The position numbers were made by a program, and so were the translations under genes. Below, in pieces: positions 1 to 8,093 of a stretch of 64,000 bases of DNA (positions within the stretch are counted from its first letter, which is position 1; every line of letters begins with the position of its first letter). The DNA is from Paractinoplanes toevensis (lineage in GTDB: Bacteria; Actinomycetota; Actinomycetes; Mycobacteriales; Micromonosporaceae): the NCBI RefSeq assembly GCF_018332695.1, contig NZ_BOQN01000102.1:1-64000 (forward strand), written 5' to 3'. The notes under the pieces were generated by a model. The model did not search any database, was not told the origin of the DNA, and worked only from the letters and a program-made list of their open reading frames with translations.

Positions 1-180
1 GAGAGTCGCGGCACGTGCCGGCTCGGCCGGGTCGCCCTCGTCCAACTCGGCGTGGTTCACCGTGGACGAGTTCGCGTGCGGGCCGACGATGCGCTCGCGC
101 CGGCCAGGCTCGCCGGTCAGGCTGGGCGTCAGGCGGTGGGGTGGGCAGTTGACCATGATGTAGTCGCGGTGGTCGGGTAA
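1..180 (-). pseudogene. Homocysteine S-methyltransferase remnant (probable)
   Basis: Reading the minus strand gives an open stretch containing DYIMVNCPP, then RIVGPHANSS and NHAELDEGDPAE. These resemble the conserved C-terminal part of actinobacterial homocysteine S-methyltransferases, which carry a Y-MINCAHP segment followed by a RANAS-SHAELDE-L-GDP segment. The residues normally lying between the AELDE and GDP segments are missing, the upstream catalytic domain is absent, and the frame runs off the left edge. I infer a degraded remnant. The match is from memory of the family motif and the stretch is short, so confidence is moderate. Confidence 0.4.
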
Positions 181-283
181 TGGGCCTGCTGACCGATTTC
201 GGCCTGCTGCGCCCCACCGTGCACCTCGGCGGCGCCCCGGTCACCCCGCTAGGACGGCGGGCCCGGCCGGTCGCCCAGCGCCG

Positions 284-600
284 CTGTTCATCTCCCACGA
301 CCTGGCCATCGTCCGGCAGATCGCCGACCGTATCGCGGTCATGTACCTCGGCCGCGTCGTCGAGACCGGCCCCACCGCCGAGCTGTGGGACACGCCCGCG
401 CACCCGTACAGTTCGGCGCTGAACGGTGCGGTGCCGCGCCCCGACGGCCTGCACCGACTCCCCGACGAGTTGCCTGGTGACGTCCCCACCCGGCCTCGCT
501 GCCGCCCGGCTGCCGCTTCCACCCGCGCTGCACACCGAAGGTGAGCCACTGCACGCGGTCTGGCGGCTCTCGGCTCCCTCGGCGAGGCGCTTCCGCGTCG
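284..600 (+). pseudogene. Oligopeptide ABC transporter ATPase (OppF/DppF type), C-terminal remnant with frameshift
   Basis: The frame starting near 284 reads LFISHDLAIVRQIADRIAVM, the H-loop region of a Dpp/Opp-type ATPase, followed by YLGRVVETGPTAELWDTPAHPYS. At about 481-490 the frame shifts: the continuation LPPGCRFHPRC, the cysteine-containing signature of the oligopeptide-transporter C-terminal domain, lies one frame over. Walker A, the Q-loop, the ABC signature and Walker B are absent, so only the last third of the gene survives and it cannot encode a working ATPase. The GH42 gene begins 20 bases downstream, suggesting that an ancestral sugar or peptide transporter once preceded it. Confidence 0.7.
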
Positions 601-619
601 TTGAGGGCACGATGGTCGC

Positions 620-2497
620 ATGGCGATCTTCTACGGCGGTGACTACAACCCCGAGCAGTGGCCCGAGGACGTGTGGCGGGAGGACGTCGAGCTGATGCGC
701 CGGGCCGGGGTCAACCTGGCCACGGTCGGCGTCTTCTCGTGGGCCCGCATCCAGCCGGACGAGGGTGTCTTCGACTTCGGCTGGCTCGACCGGGTGCTCG
801 ACCTGCTGCACGCCGGGGGAGTGGCGGTCGACCTGGCCACCGGCACCGCGTCGACGCCGCCGTGGGCCACCGCGAAGTACCCGCCGATTCTCACCACCGA
901 CCGGGCGGGCGCCACCCGCTGGCCGGGCAGCCGCCAGCACTACGCGCCGACCTCACCGGAGTACCGGCGGCTCGCCTCCGACCTGGTGTCCGCGCTGGTC
1001 GCCCGTTATCGCGACCATCCCGCGGTGGTGATGTGGCACATCAACAACGAACTGGGCTGTCACACCACGTATGACTACTCGGACCAGGCCGCGGTGGCCT
1101 TTCGGAAATGGTTGATTCGGAAATACACCGATATAGAGGCTTTGAACGATTCCTGGGGCACGATGTTCTGGTCGCAGCGCTACACCGATTTCGATCAGAT
1201 CCTTCCGCCCCGGCTCGCCCCGACCTCGGTCAACCCGGCCGGGCTGCTCGACTTCCGGCGCTTCAGCTCCGACATGCTGCTGGAACTGCTGCGGATGGAG
1301 AAGCGGATCATCCGGGCGTCCGGCGCCACCCAGCCGATCACCACCAACATGATGGGCGCCTTCCCGAACGCCGACTACTGGTCCTGGGCCGGCGAACTCG
1401 ACGTGATCTCCGACGACAGTTACCCCGACCCGCGCGACCCGCTGTCCTTCCGGCAGGCCGCGTTCGGCCGTGACCTGATGCGCTCGCTCAAGCCCGGCAC
1501 CCCGTGGATCCTCATGGAGCAGGCCGCCAACCAGGTCAACTGGCGGCCCAACAACGCGGCCAAGGCGCCCGGCCAGATGGCCGCGCTGAGCATGCAGGCG
1601 GTCGGCCGCGGCGCCGACGGAGTGCTGTTCTTCCAGTGGCGACAGGCGGCCCGCGGCTCGGAGAAGTTCCACTCGGCGATGCTGCCGCACGCCGGCCCGG
1701 ACACCCGCACCTACCGTGAGATCGAAGCCCTCGGCGCTTCGCTGGCCGCGCTCGGCGACCTTCCGCGCCCGGGCCGGGACGCTCAGGTCGCGCTCGTCCT
1801 CGACTGGAACTGCCACTGGGCCCTCGACCAGCCCAACCACCCGGCCCGGCTCGACTACCTCGCCGAGGTCCAGGGCTGGCACGCCGCCTTCCACGCGCTG
1901 AACATCCAGGTCGACATCGTCCACCCCGACGGACCCTTCGACGGGTACGCGGTGGTGGTAGCGCCCAGCCTCTACCTGATCCGGGACGCGGCGCCGCTGG
2001 TCCGCTACGTGGAAGACGGTGGCCGCCTGTTCACCACCGCCTACACCGACGTGGTGGACGAGAACGACGGCTTCCTGCCGGGCGGTTTCACCCAGCGCCT
2101 GGGCGAAGCCCTCGGCCTCACCGTGACCGACTTCGCCGGTGTCCTGGGCGCGGAAGCCGCCTACGGCGACGGCAGCCTGGGCGAGACGCTGCGCGAGGAG
2201 ATCCGCCTGCACGGCGCCGAGGTCGTGGAGTCCTTCGCCGACGGCACCCCGGCCCTGACCCGCCACCGCCACGGCCGCGGTGAGACCTGGCACCTGGCCA
2301 CCCTGGCCGGCGAGGCGGACCGGCTGCGCCTGGCCGGCAGCCTCGGCATCACCCCGGTGATGCCCGGCCTGCCGCCGAACGTCGAGGCCTGCGCCCGCGG
2401 CGGCATGCTCACCGTGATCAACCACAACCCGACCGCGGTGACGATCGGCGACCGGCGTCTGGGCCCTTACGAATACCTCGTGACCCTCGACCGGTAG
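620..2497 (+). CDS. GH42 beta-galactosidase
   Basis: This 625-residue protein is a glycoside hydrolase family 42 enzyme, which releases terminal beta-D-galactose from oligosaccharides. The N-terminal TIM barrel begins with YGGDYNPEQWPEDVW. The acid/base glutamate is E144 in INNELGCH and the nucleophile is E300 in WILMEQAANQ. A Rossmann-like trimerisation domain follows (about 390-600), then a small C-terminal beta domain. There is no signal peptide, so it should act in the cytosol on imported galactosides. The ATG at 620 follows a GAGGG-containing leader and no earlier start fits the family N-terminus. It stands alone, convergent with the epimerase gene 3 bases downstream. It could cooperate with the oligosaccharide locus at 22-35 kb, but that link is inference. 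Confidence 0.93.
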   Translation: MAIFYGGDYNPEQWPEDVWREDVELMRRAGVNLATVGVFSWARIQPDEGVFDFGWLDRVLDLLHAGGVAVDLATGTASTPPWATAKYPPILTTDRAGATRWPGSRQHYAPTSPEYRRLASDLVSALVARYRDHPAVVMWHINNELGCHTTYDYSDQAAVAFRKWLIRKYTDIEALNDSWGTMFWSQRYTDFDQILPPRLAPTSVNPAGLLDFRRFSSDMLLELLRMEKRIIRASGATQPITTNMMGAFPNADYWSWAGELDVISDDSYPDPRDPLSFRQAAFGRDLMRSLKPGTPWILMEQAANQVNWRPNNAAKAPGQMAALSMQAVGRGADGVLFFQWRQAARGSEKFHSAMLPHAGPDTRTYREIEALGASLAALGDLPRPGRDAQVALVLDWNCHWALDQPNHPARLDYLAEVQGWHAAFHALNIQVDIVHPDGPFDGYAVVVAPSLYLIRDAAPLVRYVEDGGRLFTTAYTDVVDENDGFLPGGFTQRLGEALGLTVTDFAGVLGAEAAYGDGSLGETLREEIRLHGAEVVESFADGTPALTRHRHGRGETWHLATLAGEADRLRLAGSLGITPVMPGLPPNVEACARGGMLTVINHNPTAVTIGDRRLGPYEYLVTLDR

Positions 2498-2500
2498 CCG

Positions 2501-3421
2501 TTACCGGATCAGCAGCCTCTTCTCGTCCTCCGGCGACAACGGTTCGCCGACCGGGCCGCGGGCGATGTCCCACGCGGCGACGTCGGCGACCGTCGCCGCG
2601 ACCGGCCGGGTGGTCAGCCCGGCGGCCTGGGCACGGCCGGCGTCGACCAGGTTCGCCGCACTCCACTCCGGATCGCCGATCCACAGCGGCACGCCCATCC
2701 ACGGGTCGACGCCCGCGGCCAGCAGCTCCGCGGTCGGCACCCAGACCAGCTCCTGGTCCCCGCCGGCCACCGCGCGGCAGGTCTCGAGCAGTTCGTCCAT
2801 TTGCAGAGTCGGTGCGACCACGTTGAACACGCCGGTCGCCGGGCTGCCGACCAGCCAGCCGGCCAGGTCGCGGACGTCGATGAACTGCGCGGGATCGGCC
2901 GGGTCGCCCGGGGCCAGGACCGGACCGGGGCGCCGGAAACGCCGCGGCCAGTACGGGAAGCGCTCGGTCTGGTCGTGCGGGCCGACGATCAGGCCGGGGC
3001 GGGCGATCAGCGCACGCTCCCCGAACTCGGCGAGCACGACCTCCTCACAGGCGGCCTTGCGCCCGTCGTACGAGTCGCCGTCGAGGACCGGGGCGCCCTC
3101 GACAGGCGGGACGCTCTGGTCGGCGTACACCGAGACGGACGACACGAACGCGTACCGGTCGACGGCGTCGCGCAACGCGGATGCCGACCGGGCCACCACC
3201 GCCGGGTCGTAGCCGGCGCAGTCGACGACCGCGTCGAAACGCCGGCCGGCGAGGGCCGACAGGTCGACGGTGCGGTCGCCGAGAACCGTCTCCAGCTGGG
3301 GATAGAGGCCGGGCGCCGTCTGTCCCCGGTTGAAGAGAGTCACCTCGGCGCCGAGAGCCAGTGCGTGATCGACGACGGCACGGCCGACGAAGCGGGTGCC
3401 ACCCAGGACGAGCAGATGCAT
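2501..3421 (-). CDS. NAD(P)-dependent epimerase/dehydratase family protein
   Basis: This 306-residue Rossmann protein has an N-terminal nucleotide-binding motif, LVLGGTRFVGRAV, typical of the extended SDR/epimerase family. A VSSVSVYAD segment near residue 95 supplies the Ser and Tyr positions of the active-site region. Relatives reduce or epimerise nucleotide sugars or flavonoid-like substrates, and the GGTRFVG variant is frequent among uncharacterised actinobacterial members. The substrate cannot be told from sequence. The gene is monocistronic in appearance, convergent with the GH42 gene and separated from the next minus-strand gene by a repeat element. Confidence 0.8.
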   Translation of the reverse strand: MHLLVLGGTRFVGRAVVDHALALGAEVTLFNRGQTAPGLYPQLETVLGDRTVDLSALAGRRFDAVVDCAGYDPAVVARSASALRDAVDRYAFVSSVSVYADQSVPPVEGAPVLDGDSYDGRKAACEEVVLAEFGERALIARPGLIVGPHDQTERFPYWPRRFRRPGPVLAPGDPADPAQFIDVRDLAGWLVGSPATGVFNVVAPTLQMDELLETCRAVAGGDQELVWVPTAELLAAGVDPWMGVPLWIGDPEWSAANLVDAGRAQAAGLTTRPVAATVADVAAWDIARGPVGEPLSPEDEKRLLIR

Positions 3422-3484
3422 CCGGAGGAATCCTTAACGGGTCGGTCAGAGATCAACTACGACGGCGAACGGCACTCGACCGGA

Positions 3485-3532
3485 TGGGTGAGCGCGGCCC
3501 CGCGCGAGAGGCGCGCTACGGCCGTTCGGCCG
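3485..3532 (+). repeat. Double-hairpin repeat, copy A
   Basis: TGGGTGAGCG (3485-3494) is followed by a 32-base core at 3501-3532. The core contains two adjacent potential hairpins, CGCGC-gagag-GCGCG and CGGCCG-tt-CGGCCG. The same core, with one mismatch, and the same TGGGTGAGCG box recur in inverted orientation at 3982-4060. Similarity trails on for about 16 bases beyond the core. It resembles a small REP-like intergenic element. Confidence 0.7.
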
Positions 3533-3592
3533 GCGCTGCCTCGCGCTGCTCGGCGGGAGGTGGTGTCGCGGTTGTGGCGGGGGTGCGTGTAC

Positions 3593-3889
3593 TCATGAAT
3601 GGTTGGTCAGGAATTGCAGGAGCGGCCGCAGCCGCGCCGGGATCGCCGGGTCCGACACCGTGCCCTGCCAGCGTTGCGGGCCGCGCTCGATGGTCAGGTC
3701 GTAACGCATGAGATCGGCGCCTGCCGATGTCGCGGTGGATTTCAGCATGCCGGGATCGATCGCCGAGACGAGCCGCACCAGCTCGGCCGCGTCGGCCGGC
3801 GGCAGCCGCGCGGAATCCAGCACGACATGAACCGGCCGCCCGGTGAAACCGCCGGTCCGCCGCAATTCGACCCGCACGCGCTCGCCCAC
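3593..3889 (-). CDS. Emfourin-like (protealysin inhibitor family) protein
   Basis: This 98-residue protein has the layout of emfourin, the proteinaceous inhibitor of M4-family metallopeptidases: an N-terminal strand RVELRRTGGF, a central LPPADAAELVRLV helix, a conserved Asp/Tyr strand DLMRYDLTIE, and a C-terminal VSDPAIPARLRPLLQFL segment. It starts with GTG at 3889 and has no signal peptide. Emfourin genes usually sit beside an M4 protease, but none is visible here. The gene lies between two inverted copies of a double-hairpin repeat. Family assignment rests on motif layout, so the inhibitory role is inferred. Confidence 0.7.
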   Translation of the reverse strand: MGERVRVELRRTGGFTGRPVHVVLDSARLPPADAAELVRLVSAIDPGMLKSTATSAGADLMRYDLTIERGPQRWQGTVSDPAIPARLRPLLQFLTNHS

Positions 3890-3981
3890 GCGACAAACCT
3901 ACGTCAAACCCATTGACGCGTACGCATCTCCCGGTCCACAACCGCACCATCGCGTCCCGCCTACCGGGCGCGAGGTCACGA

Positions 3982-4060
3982 CGGCCGAACGGCCGTAGCG
4001 CGCGTCTCGCGCGAGGCTGCTACGCCATGATGCGCACCGAACGCGTGGGTCGCTCACCCA
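3982..4060 (-). repeat. Double-hairpin repeat, copy B (inverted)
   Basis: On the minus strand the 32-base core occupies 4013-3982 and differs from copy A at a single base (GAGAC versus GAGAG). The TGGGTGAGCG box lies at 4060-4051. The gap between box and core is 37 bases here but 6 bases in copy A, so copy B carries about 31 extra bases. The two copies face each other around the emfourin-like gene. I noticed no third copy in the window. Confidence 0.7.
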
Positions 4061-4083
4061 CAGGTCGCCGCCGGTGTCCGGCA

Positions 4084-5001
4084 TCAGATCACCGCCGGGG
4101 CGGGGAGTTCGCCGAGCCAGTAGGCGGCGGCGGTGCGGAAGTCCTCGTCGACCGGGAGGGCGGCGTCCTGCACCGCCCGCTGCCAGGCCAGGGCCCGGGG
4201 CAACCGGTCGATCCGGTAGGCCAGCGACACCGAACGCCGTAGCGTGGCGGCCGGGGCCAGGTCGGTCCAGGGCTCCAGGTAGGCGTCCCGCAGGCGGGCC
4301 AGCTCGGGCGCGCCCGGTTCCAGTTTCAGCAGGTGGGCGGCGAATCCGAGGGCGACCAGCATCGATCCGAAGGGGTGGGACACGCTCGCGTCGCCCCAGT
4401 CGAAGAAGCGGAAGCCGCGCGGCCCGACCGGGAAGACGTTGGCGTCGGTCAGGTCGTCGTGCTGGATGGTGGCGGGGAGGCCGTCGGCGGCCAGTTCCGC
4501 GCACCAGTCGTCGAAGGGAACGCTCGGGTCCGCTTCCGGGAACGTCTTCAGGAGGCCGGGCAGCAGCGGGAGCCGCAGGTCGGGCACGCCCAGGGCGACC
4601 ATGTCGTCGGCGTGGGCGGCGGTCTCGCGCTGCAGCACCGCGTACGCCCGCAGCATCCGCTCCCAGGTCTCCAGCGGAGGGTCGCTGCCGATCTCGTCGC
4701 GCAGGGTGGGGCCGGCATCGGCGGTCAGGAGCCAGCCGCGCGGGTCGGCCGCGAGCGGCGGCAGCACGGCGTCGGGGACCCAGCCGGCCAGGGCCGCGGC
4801 GAGGGGTGCCTCGTAGGCGCAGGCGGCCGTGTTGGCCTTGAACCAGCGCGGCCCCGCCTCGGTCGGCACCCGGTGGGTGACCGACCACGGCCGCACCCGG
4901 ACCTCGACGATCGGGCCGGTCGCGGGAGCGTCGAGGTGGGCGCTGATCCATTCATGGGCGGCCGTCACCCAGGCGGGGTCGTGCCAGTCGTTGGCCTTCA
5001 T
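4084..5001 (-). CDS. Aminoglycoside/choline-type phosphotransferase
   Basis: This 305-residue protein has the fold signatures of the APH/choline kinase family, which transfers phosphate from ATP to a small hydroxylated molecule. The catalytic (Brenner) loop is IQHDDLTDANVF with the catalytic Asp, followed by the metal-binding FFDWGDA. The N-terminal lobe contains the RWFKANT strand with the ATP-contacting lysine. Uncharacterised actinobacterial members rarely confer antibiotic resistance, and this sequence does not identify the substrate. The ATG at 5001 fits the family N-terminus. The gene is divergent from the reductase gene 76 bases away. Confidence 0.82.
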   Translation of the reverse strand: MKANDWHDPAWVTAAHEWISAHLDAPATGPIVEVRVRPWSVTHRVPTEAGPRWFKANTAACAYEAPLAAALAGWVPDAVLPPLAADPRGWLLTADAGPTLRDEIGSDPPLETWERMLRAYAVLQRETAAHADDMVALGVPDLRLPLLPGLLKTFPEADPSVPFDDWCAELAADGLPATIQHDDLTDANVFPVGPRGFRFFDWGDASVSHPFGSMLVALGFAAHLLKLEPGAPELARLRDAYLEPWTDLAPAATLRRSVSLAYRIDRLPRALAWQRAVQDAALPVDEDFRTAAAYWLGELPAPAVI

Positions 5002-5077
5002 CGACCGTCACCCTAGCCTTGGCCCGAGCCGCGATGCCCGCCTGGGCGACGCCGTAGCGTCCTTAGACTCGCCGGTC

Positions 5078-5635
5078 ATGGGACCGCTCATCTTCAGCCT
5101 CAATCTCACCCTGGACGGTTGCGTCGACCACCAGGAGGGGATCGCCGACGACGAGACGCACGCGTTCTTCACCCGTCTCATGGACGAGGCCGGGGCAATG
5201 CTGTGGGGTCGCGTCACCTACGAGATGATGGAGAGCTACTGGCCGGCCGTCGCCCGCGGCGACGAGGAGGCTCCGCCGGCCATGCGCGAGTGGGCGGCCA
5301 AGCTGGAGGCCAAACCTAAGTACGTGGTGTCGTCGACGCGCACGGACTTCCCGTGGACCAACAGCCACCACATCGCCGGCGATCTGCGTGAGGGCGTGCA
5401 GAAGCTCAAGGACGAGACCCCGGCCGGGGTCCTGCTCGGAAGCGGCAAACTCGCGACCGAGCTCGACCGGCTGGACCTGATCGACGAGTACAACCTGCTC
5501 GTCCATCCCAGGATCGCCGGCCACGGGCCGACGCTGTACCAGGGCGGCCTGCCCGGCACGCGCCGGCTCGAGCTGCTGTCGGCGAAACCGCTCCGCAACG
5601 GCGTGGTGGCCATGCACTACCGCCGCGCTCGCTGA
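5078..5635 (+). CDS. Dihydrofolate reductase-like (RibD C-terminal domain) protein
   Basis: This 185-residue protein has a single RibD-C/DHFR-like domain: MGPLIFSLNLTLDGCVD at the N-terminus, a MLWGRVTYEMM segment near residue 46, and GVLLGSGKLATEL near residue 128 forming the nucleotide-binding loop. Related YyaP/YwjB-type proteins are presumed NADPH-dependent reductases of pterin- or flavin-pathway-like substrates, mostly uncharacterised. The frame stays open upstream to 4829, but the ATG at 5078 is chosen because the conserved domain begins exactly there and the upstream stretch overlaps the start of the divergent phosphotransferase gene. Confidence 0.85.
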   Translation: MGPLIFSLNLTLDGCVDHQEGIADDETHAFFTRLMDEAGAMLWGRVTYEMMESYWPAVARGDEEAPPAMREWAAKLEAKPKYVVSSTRTDFPWTNSHHIAGDLREGVQKLKDETPAGVLLGSGKLATELDRLDLIDEYNLLVHPRIAGHGPTLYQGGLPGTRRLELLSAKPLRNGVVAMHYRRAR

Positions 5636-5678
5636 ACCACAGGCACTCCCGCCCCAGGCCAAGAAGAGACGCTCAGGA

Positions 5679-6401
5679 TCAGTATCGGAACACCTGATCG
5701 GAAACTCGGAAGATGGTATTGCACTGCGTGCATTCAGCTCGTCCGAACAGGTACGTCAACGCGGTGGCGACAGTCGTCCGGCCCGCTCGCAAGCTGGTCT
5801 GGTAGAGCCGCTGACCAGCACCGTCAAGCTCGGTGGGGCCGGCTGGGAGCAACGGTGTCTTCTCGATGCCCGGCTTGGTCGCGGAGTCGTCGTGGGTCGC
5901 GAAATGGCCCGCATCGCCGAAGACCACGAGAAGTGTCGTCCCACAGCCGGGGCACTCTATCTCGATCTCGTCCTCATCGATGCGGTGGAGTTCCGCGCCC
6001 CATAGTTCATCGCCCTCGAGCGCCGCCACCGCCTGCAGCCGGTACAGGAAGAGCTCGGGATCTTTCGGAGAGGTGAGCCAGTCGCCGGCCAGCGCATGCA
6101 GGGTTTCCAACTCGTTGGAAAATTGGGGCCAGGACGCTTCGTCCAGATCGGCTGCGATATGGCCGGCGAGGAACAGGACGTTGTCCCGGTCGGCCGCTGA
6201 ACATCCGGCGGCGATCCCGGGCAGACGCTCAATGAGAAGCGTCCGGTCTGCGTCGGAGATGCCGACATGACGAACCTGCTCAAACAACTGGTCCCACGAA
6301 TCTGAATATGGGTCGGCCCCGGCGCTCCCGAGCATCTGCTCAATCGTCGTCACCGCTGAATCGAACCACGAAGCCACACGGGCGCCGCTTCGAGGCACCA
6401 A
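5679..6401 (-). CDS. Hypothetical protein with split zinc-ribbon
   Basis: I do not recognise the family. The 240-residue protein has an acidic helical N-terminal half (about 1-140, HEAT-like in feel: repeated Leu/Ala helices) and a C-terminal half with two CxxC pairs, CPGC near 148 and CTQC near 225. These probably form one zinc ribbon split by a 70-residue insertion. There is no signal peptide or membrane segment, so it should be cytosolic. A TTG at 6401, seven bases after a GAGGA element, suits as start; GTG codons at 6398 and 6377 are alternatives. It may belong to the polymorphic-toxin immunity-like proteins common in actinobacteria, but nothing here shows that. Confidence 0.6.
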   Translation of the reverse strand: MVPRSGARVASWFDSAVTTIEQMLGSAGADPYSDSWDQLFEQVRHVGISDADRTLLIERLPGIAAGCSAADRDNVLFLAGHIAADLDEASWPQFSNELETLHALAGDWLTSPKDPELFLYRLQAVAALEGDELWGAELHRIDEDEIEIECPGCGTTLLVVFGDAGHFATHDDSATKPGIEKTPLLPAGPTELDGAGQRLYQTSLRAGRTTVATALTYLFGRAECTQCNTIFRVSDQVFRY

Positions 6402-6713
6402 CTCGACGTCCTCATCCAGCCGCCGGGTGTGCGCGGTGGCCGGCGGACATCAGGCCGGGGCGGCGCTGGTCCTGGCCGGATCAGCGAGCGGGGATGTGGA
6501 GCGCGGCGAAGGTGGTCAGTTCAGCTCGATGAGGAGCGACCCGTGTGCTGCTTCAGGGAAGTGCGGCACCGGAGTTCTGGCCATGCCGATCGTCGAACCG
6601 GCCCCGTCGGCGCAACGGCGAGGGTTGTCCTGATATCTCTATTGAGTGCGCGATCGACATCGGTGACGCACCCGGATCGTCGAGGAGTGACGGACTGGGA
6701 GGGAATGGTGTCA
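6402..6713. other. Gene-free stretch
   Basis: No open frame with convincing codon bias or a recognisable motif was found on either strand. It lies directly upstream of an SDR pseudogene and is probably part of the same decayed segment. The first few tens of bases should hold the promoter of the minus-strand zinc-ribbon gene, including the GAGGA element at its start. Confidence 0.5.
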
Positions 6714-6976
6714 TGACTGACAGCGATACCGTCGAACGGCCGATCGCCCTGATCACCGCAACGCGATGACCGTCCAATACGCCAAAGAACTGCGGGGCGA
6801 AGGCATCCTCGTCAACGCGGCCGCCCCTGGCGGATGCGCCACCGACTTCACCGAAGGACTCTCGGTTTCCCGTACCGCTGCCGACGGCGCACGCATCGTT
6901 GTCAAGCTCGCGACCCTGGACAACGACGGACCCACCGGGCGGTTTCTTCGACGACCACGGCACCGTCCCCTGGTAG
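6714..6976 (+). pseudogene. Short-chain dehydrogenase with internal deletion and frameshift
   Basis: The ATG at 6714 opens a typical SDR N-terminus (ERPIALIT), but the sequence jumps within a few bases to (N)AMTVQYAKELRGEGILVNAAAPGGCATDF, the region after the catalytic YxxxK of the same family. The nucleotide-binding glycine motif, the NAG strand and the catalytic Ser/Tyr/Lys are all lost. A normal member has about 150 more residues at this junction, so roughly 450-500 bases have been deleted. A second frameshift near 6940 moves the C-terminus GGFFDDHGTVPW into another frame, ending at 6976. The parent would have been a carbonyl-reductase-like SDR. Confidence 0.8.
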
Positions 6977-7286
6977 CCCACCCGCGACGAACCTGCCGCT
7001 GCACCATGGAGCCATTTTCATCGTGACGGTGCAGGTTGCGACCAGTTCGAGGAACCCGTGTCGGCGTGGCGGTCAGGCCTGATGGAGGCCGGCCGCCGCG
7101 AGGCGGTGTCGGCGGCGTCTGCCGTGCCCGGACGGCGACCTCGGTGTTCGTCGCGGCCAGCTCCGCGGTTGCCTTCGCGAGCAGGCAGGCGCGCTGCGGG
7201 CCGGGTGAAGCACCGGCGGCGACCATGTCGAACAGAGCGCAGACGGGTGGCCGCCGACGAGTCCGGGTCGCTCCGGGCCTGTTCGT
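6977..7286. other. Gene-free stretch
   Basis: Open frames exist on both strands because of the high GC content, but none shows a family motif, a start with a ribosome binding site, or codon use like its neighbours. It may contain further decayed sequence joined to the SDR pseudogene. I can support nothing else in it. Confidence 0.5.
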
Positions 7287-8093
7287 TTAGATTGGCAGGC
7301 GGACCGCGTCGGGGTCGACGGTCGTCGTGCCGGTGGCGGTGTGGATCTCGAGTCGGCAGCCGACCGCCGAACCGCGGTCGCTGGGCCACCACAAACCCCA
7401 GATGCCGGCGCGCATGGTCGCGGCGATCCGCAGGCCGTTGGCAAGTTTCAGGTCGATGCCGGTCACGTCGGTTCCGCTCAGGCCGTACAACTGGACGACC
7501 CGGATCGACTCGGTGTTGTCATCGGGCGCCGGTAGATCTCGGCCGCCGCCCAGCACCAGCACGTCGCCGGCCCGGGGCAGGTCGAACGGCTTGTCGGAGA
7601 CGGTCGCCTCCATGCTGTTCAGACCGTCCCGCCCACCCGCCTTGAGACCGGAGAGCGCGATCAGCGGGTTCGAGGCCGTGCCGGCGCCGATCGAGACGTC
7701 GACGCAATAGGTGAAGCCGCCGCGTCGGTCGACCAGGACCTGCCGCCGGGCGGCAGCCTTAGGCCGGGCCGGGACACCGCCGACAGCCACACCGCCGACG
7801 CCCAGGTCGCTGCACTTCGATGCCCACCGCTCGAGGTCCTGCCGCGGCGCGGTGAGCGGCGGTGCGCCCTGCGGCTCGGCGGTCCAGGCTCCGTAGTTCG
7901 TGGGCGGCGGGTCGGGATAGGCGGCAAGCACCGCGGCGCCGGTGGCGATGACCACCGTGGCCAGGCCGGCGGCGAGAGCGACGCGGTGGCCACGGGTCAG
8001 CGCCGGCGCGGGCGGTGGCGCCGCCTGCCGGACCAGCATCTGCCGGATATCCGCCCGACGGTGCGGGTCGAGGCGGGTCTGCAGGTCGCTCAT
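7287..8093 (-). CDS. Membrane-anchored partner of the ECF sigma factor (putative anti-sigma)
   Basis: This 268-residue protein has a short basic cytosolic N-terminus (about 1-38), one membrane helix (about 39-62, VALAAGLATVVIATGAAVLA) and a secreted C-terminal domain with four cysteines. Its ATG at 8093 overlaps the stop of the sigma factor gene by four bases (ATGA), so the two are translationally coupled. This arrangement is usual for ECF sigma factors and membrane anti-sigma factors. I see no zinc-binding HxxxCxxC anti-sigma motif, so sequestration of the sigma factor is inferred from position and topology only. Confidence 0.7.
   Translation of the reverse strand: MSDLQTRLDPHRRADIRQMLVRQAAPPPAPALTRGHRVALAAGLATVVIATGAAVLAAYPDPPPTNYGAWTAEPQGAPPLTAPRQDLERWASKCSDLGVGGVAVGGVPARPKAAARRQVLVDRRGGFTYCVDVSIGAGTASNPLIALSGLKAGGRDGLNSMEATVSDKPFDLPRAGDVLVLGGGRDLPAPDDNTESIRVVQLYGLSGTDVTGIDLKLANGLRIAATMRAGIWGLWWPSDRGSAVGCRLEIHTATGTTTVDPDAVRLPI

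Noticed and set aside
4829..5077. N-terminal extension of the DHFR-like protein
   Set aside because: It overlaps the start of the divergent phosphotransferase gene, and the conserved domain begins at the ATG at 5078.
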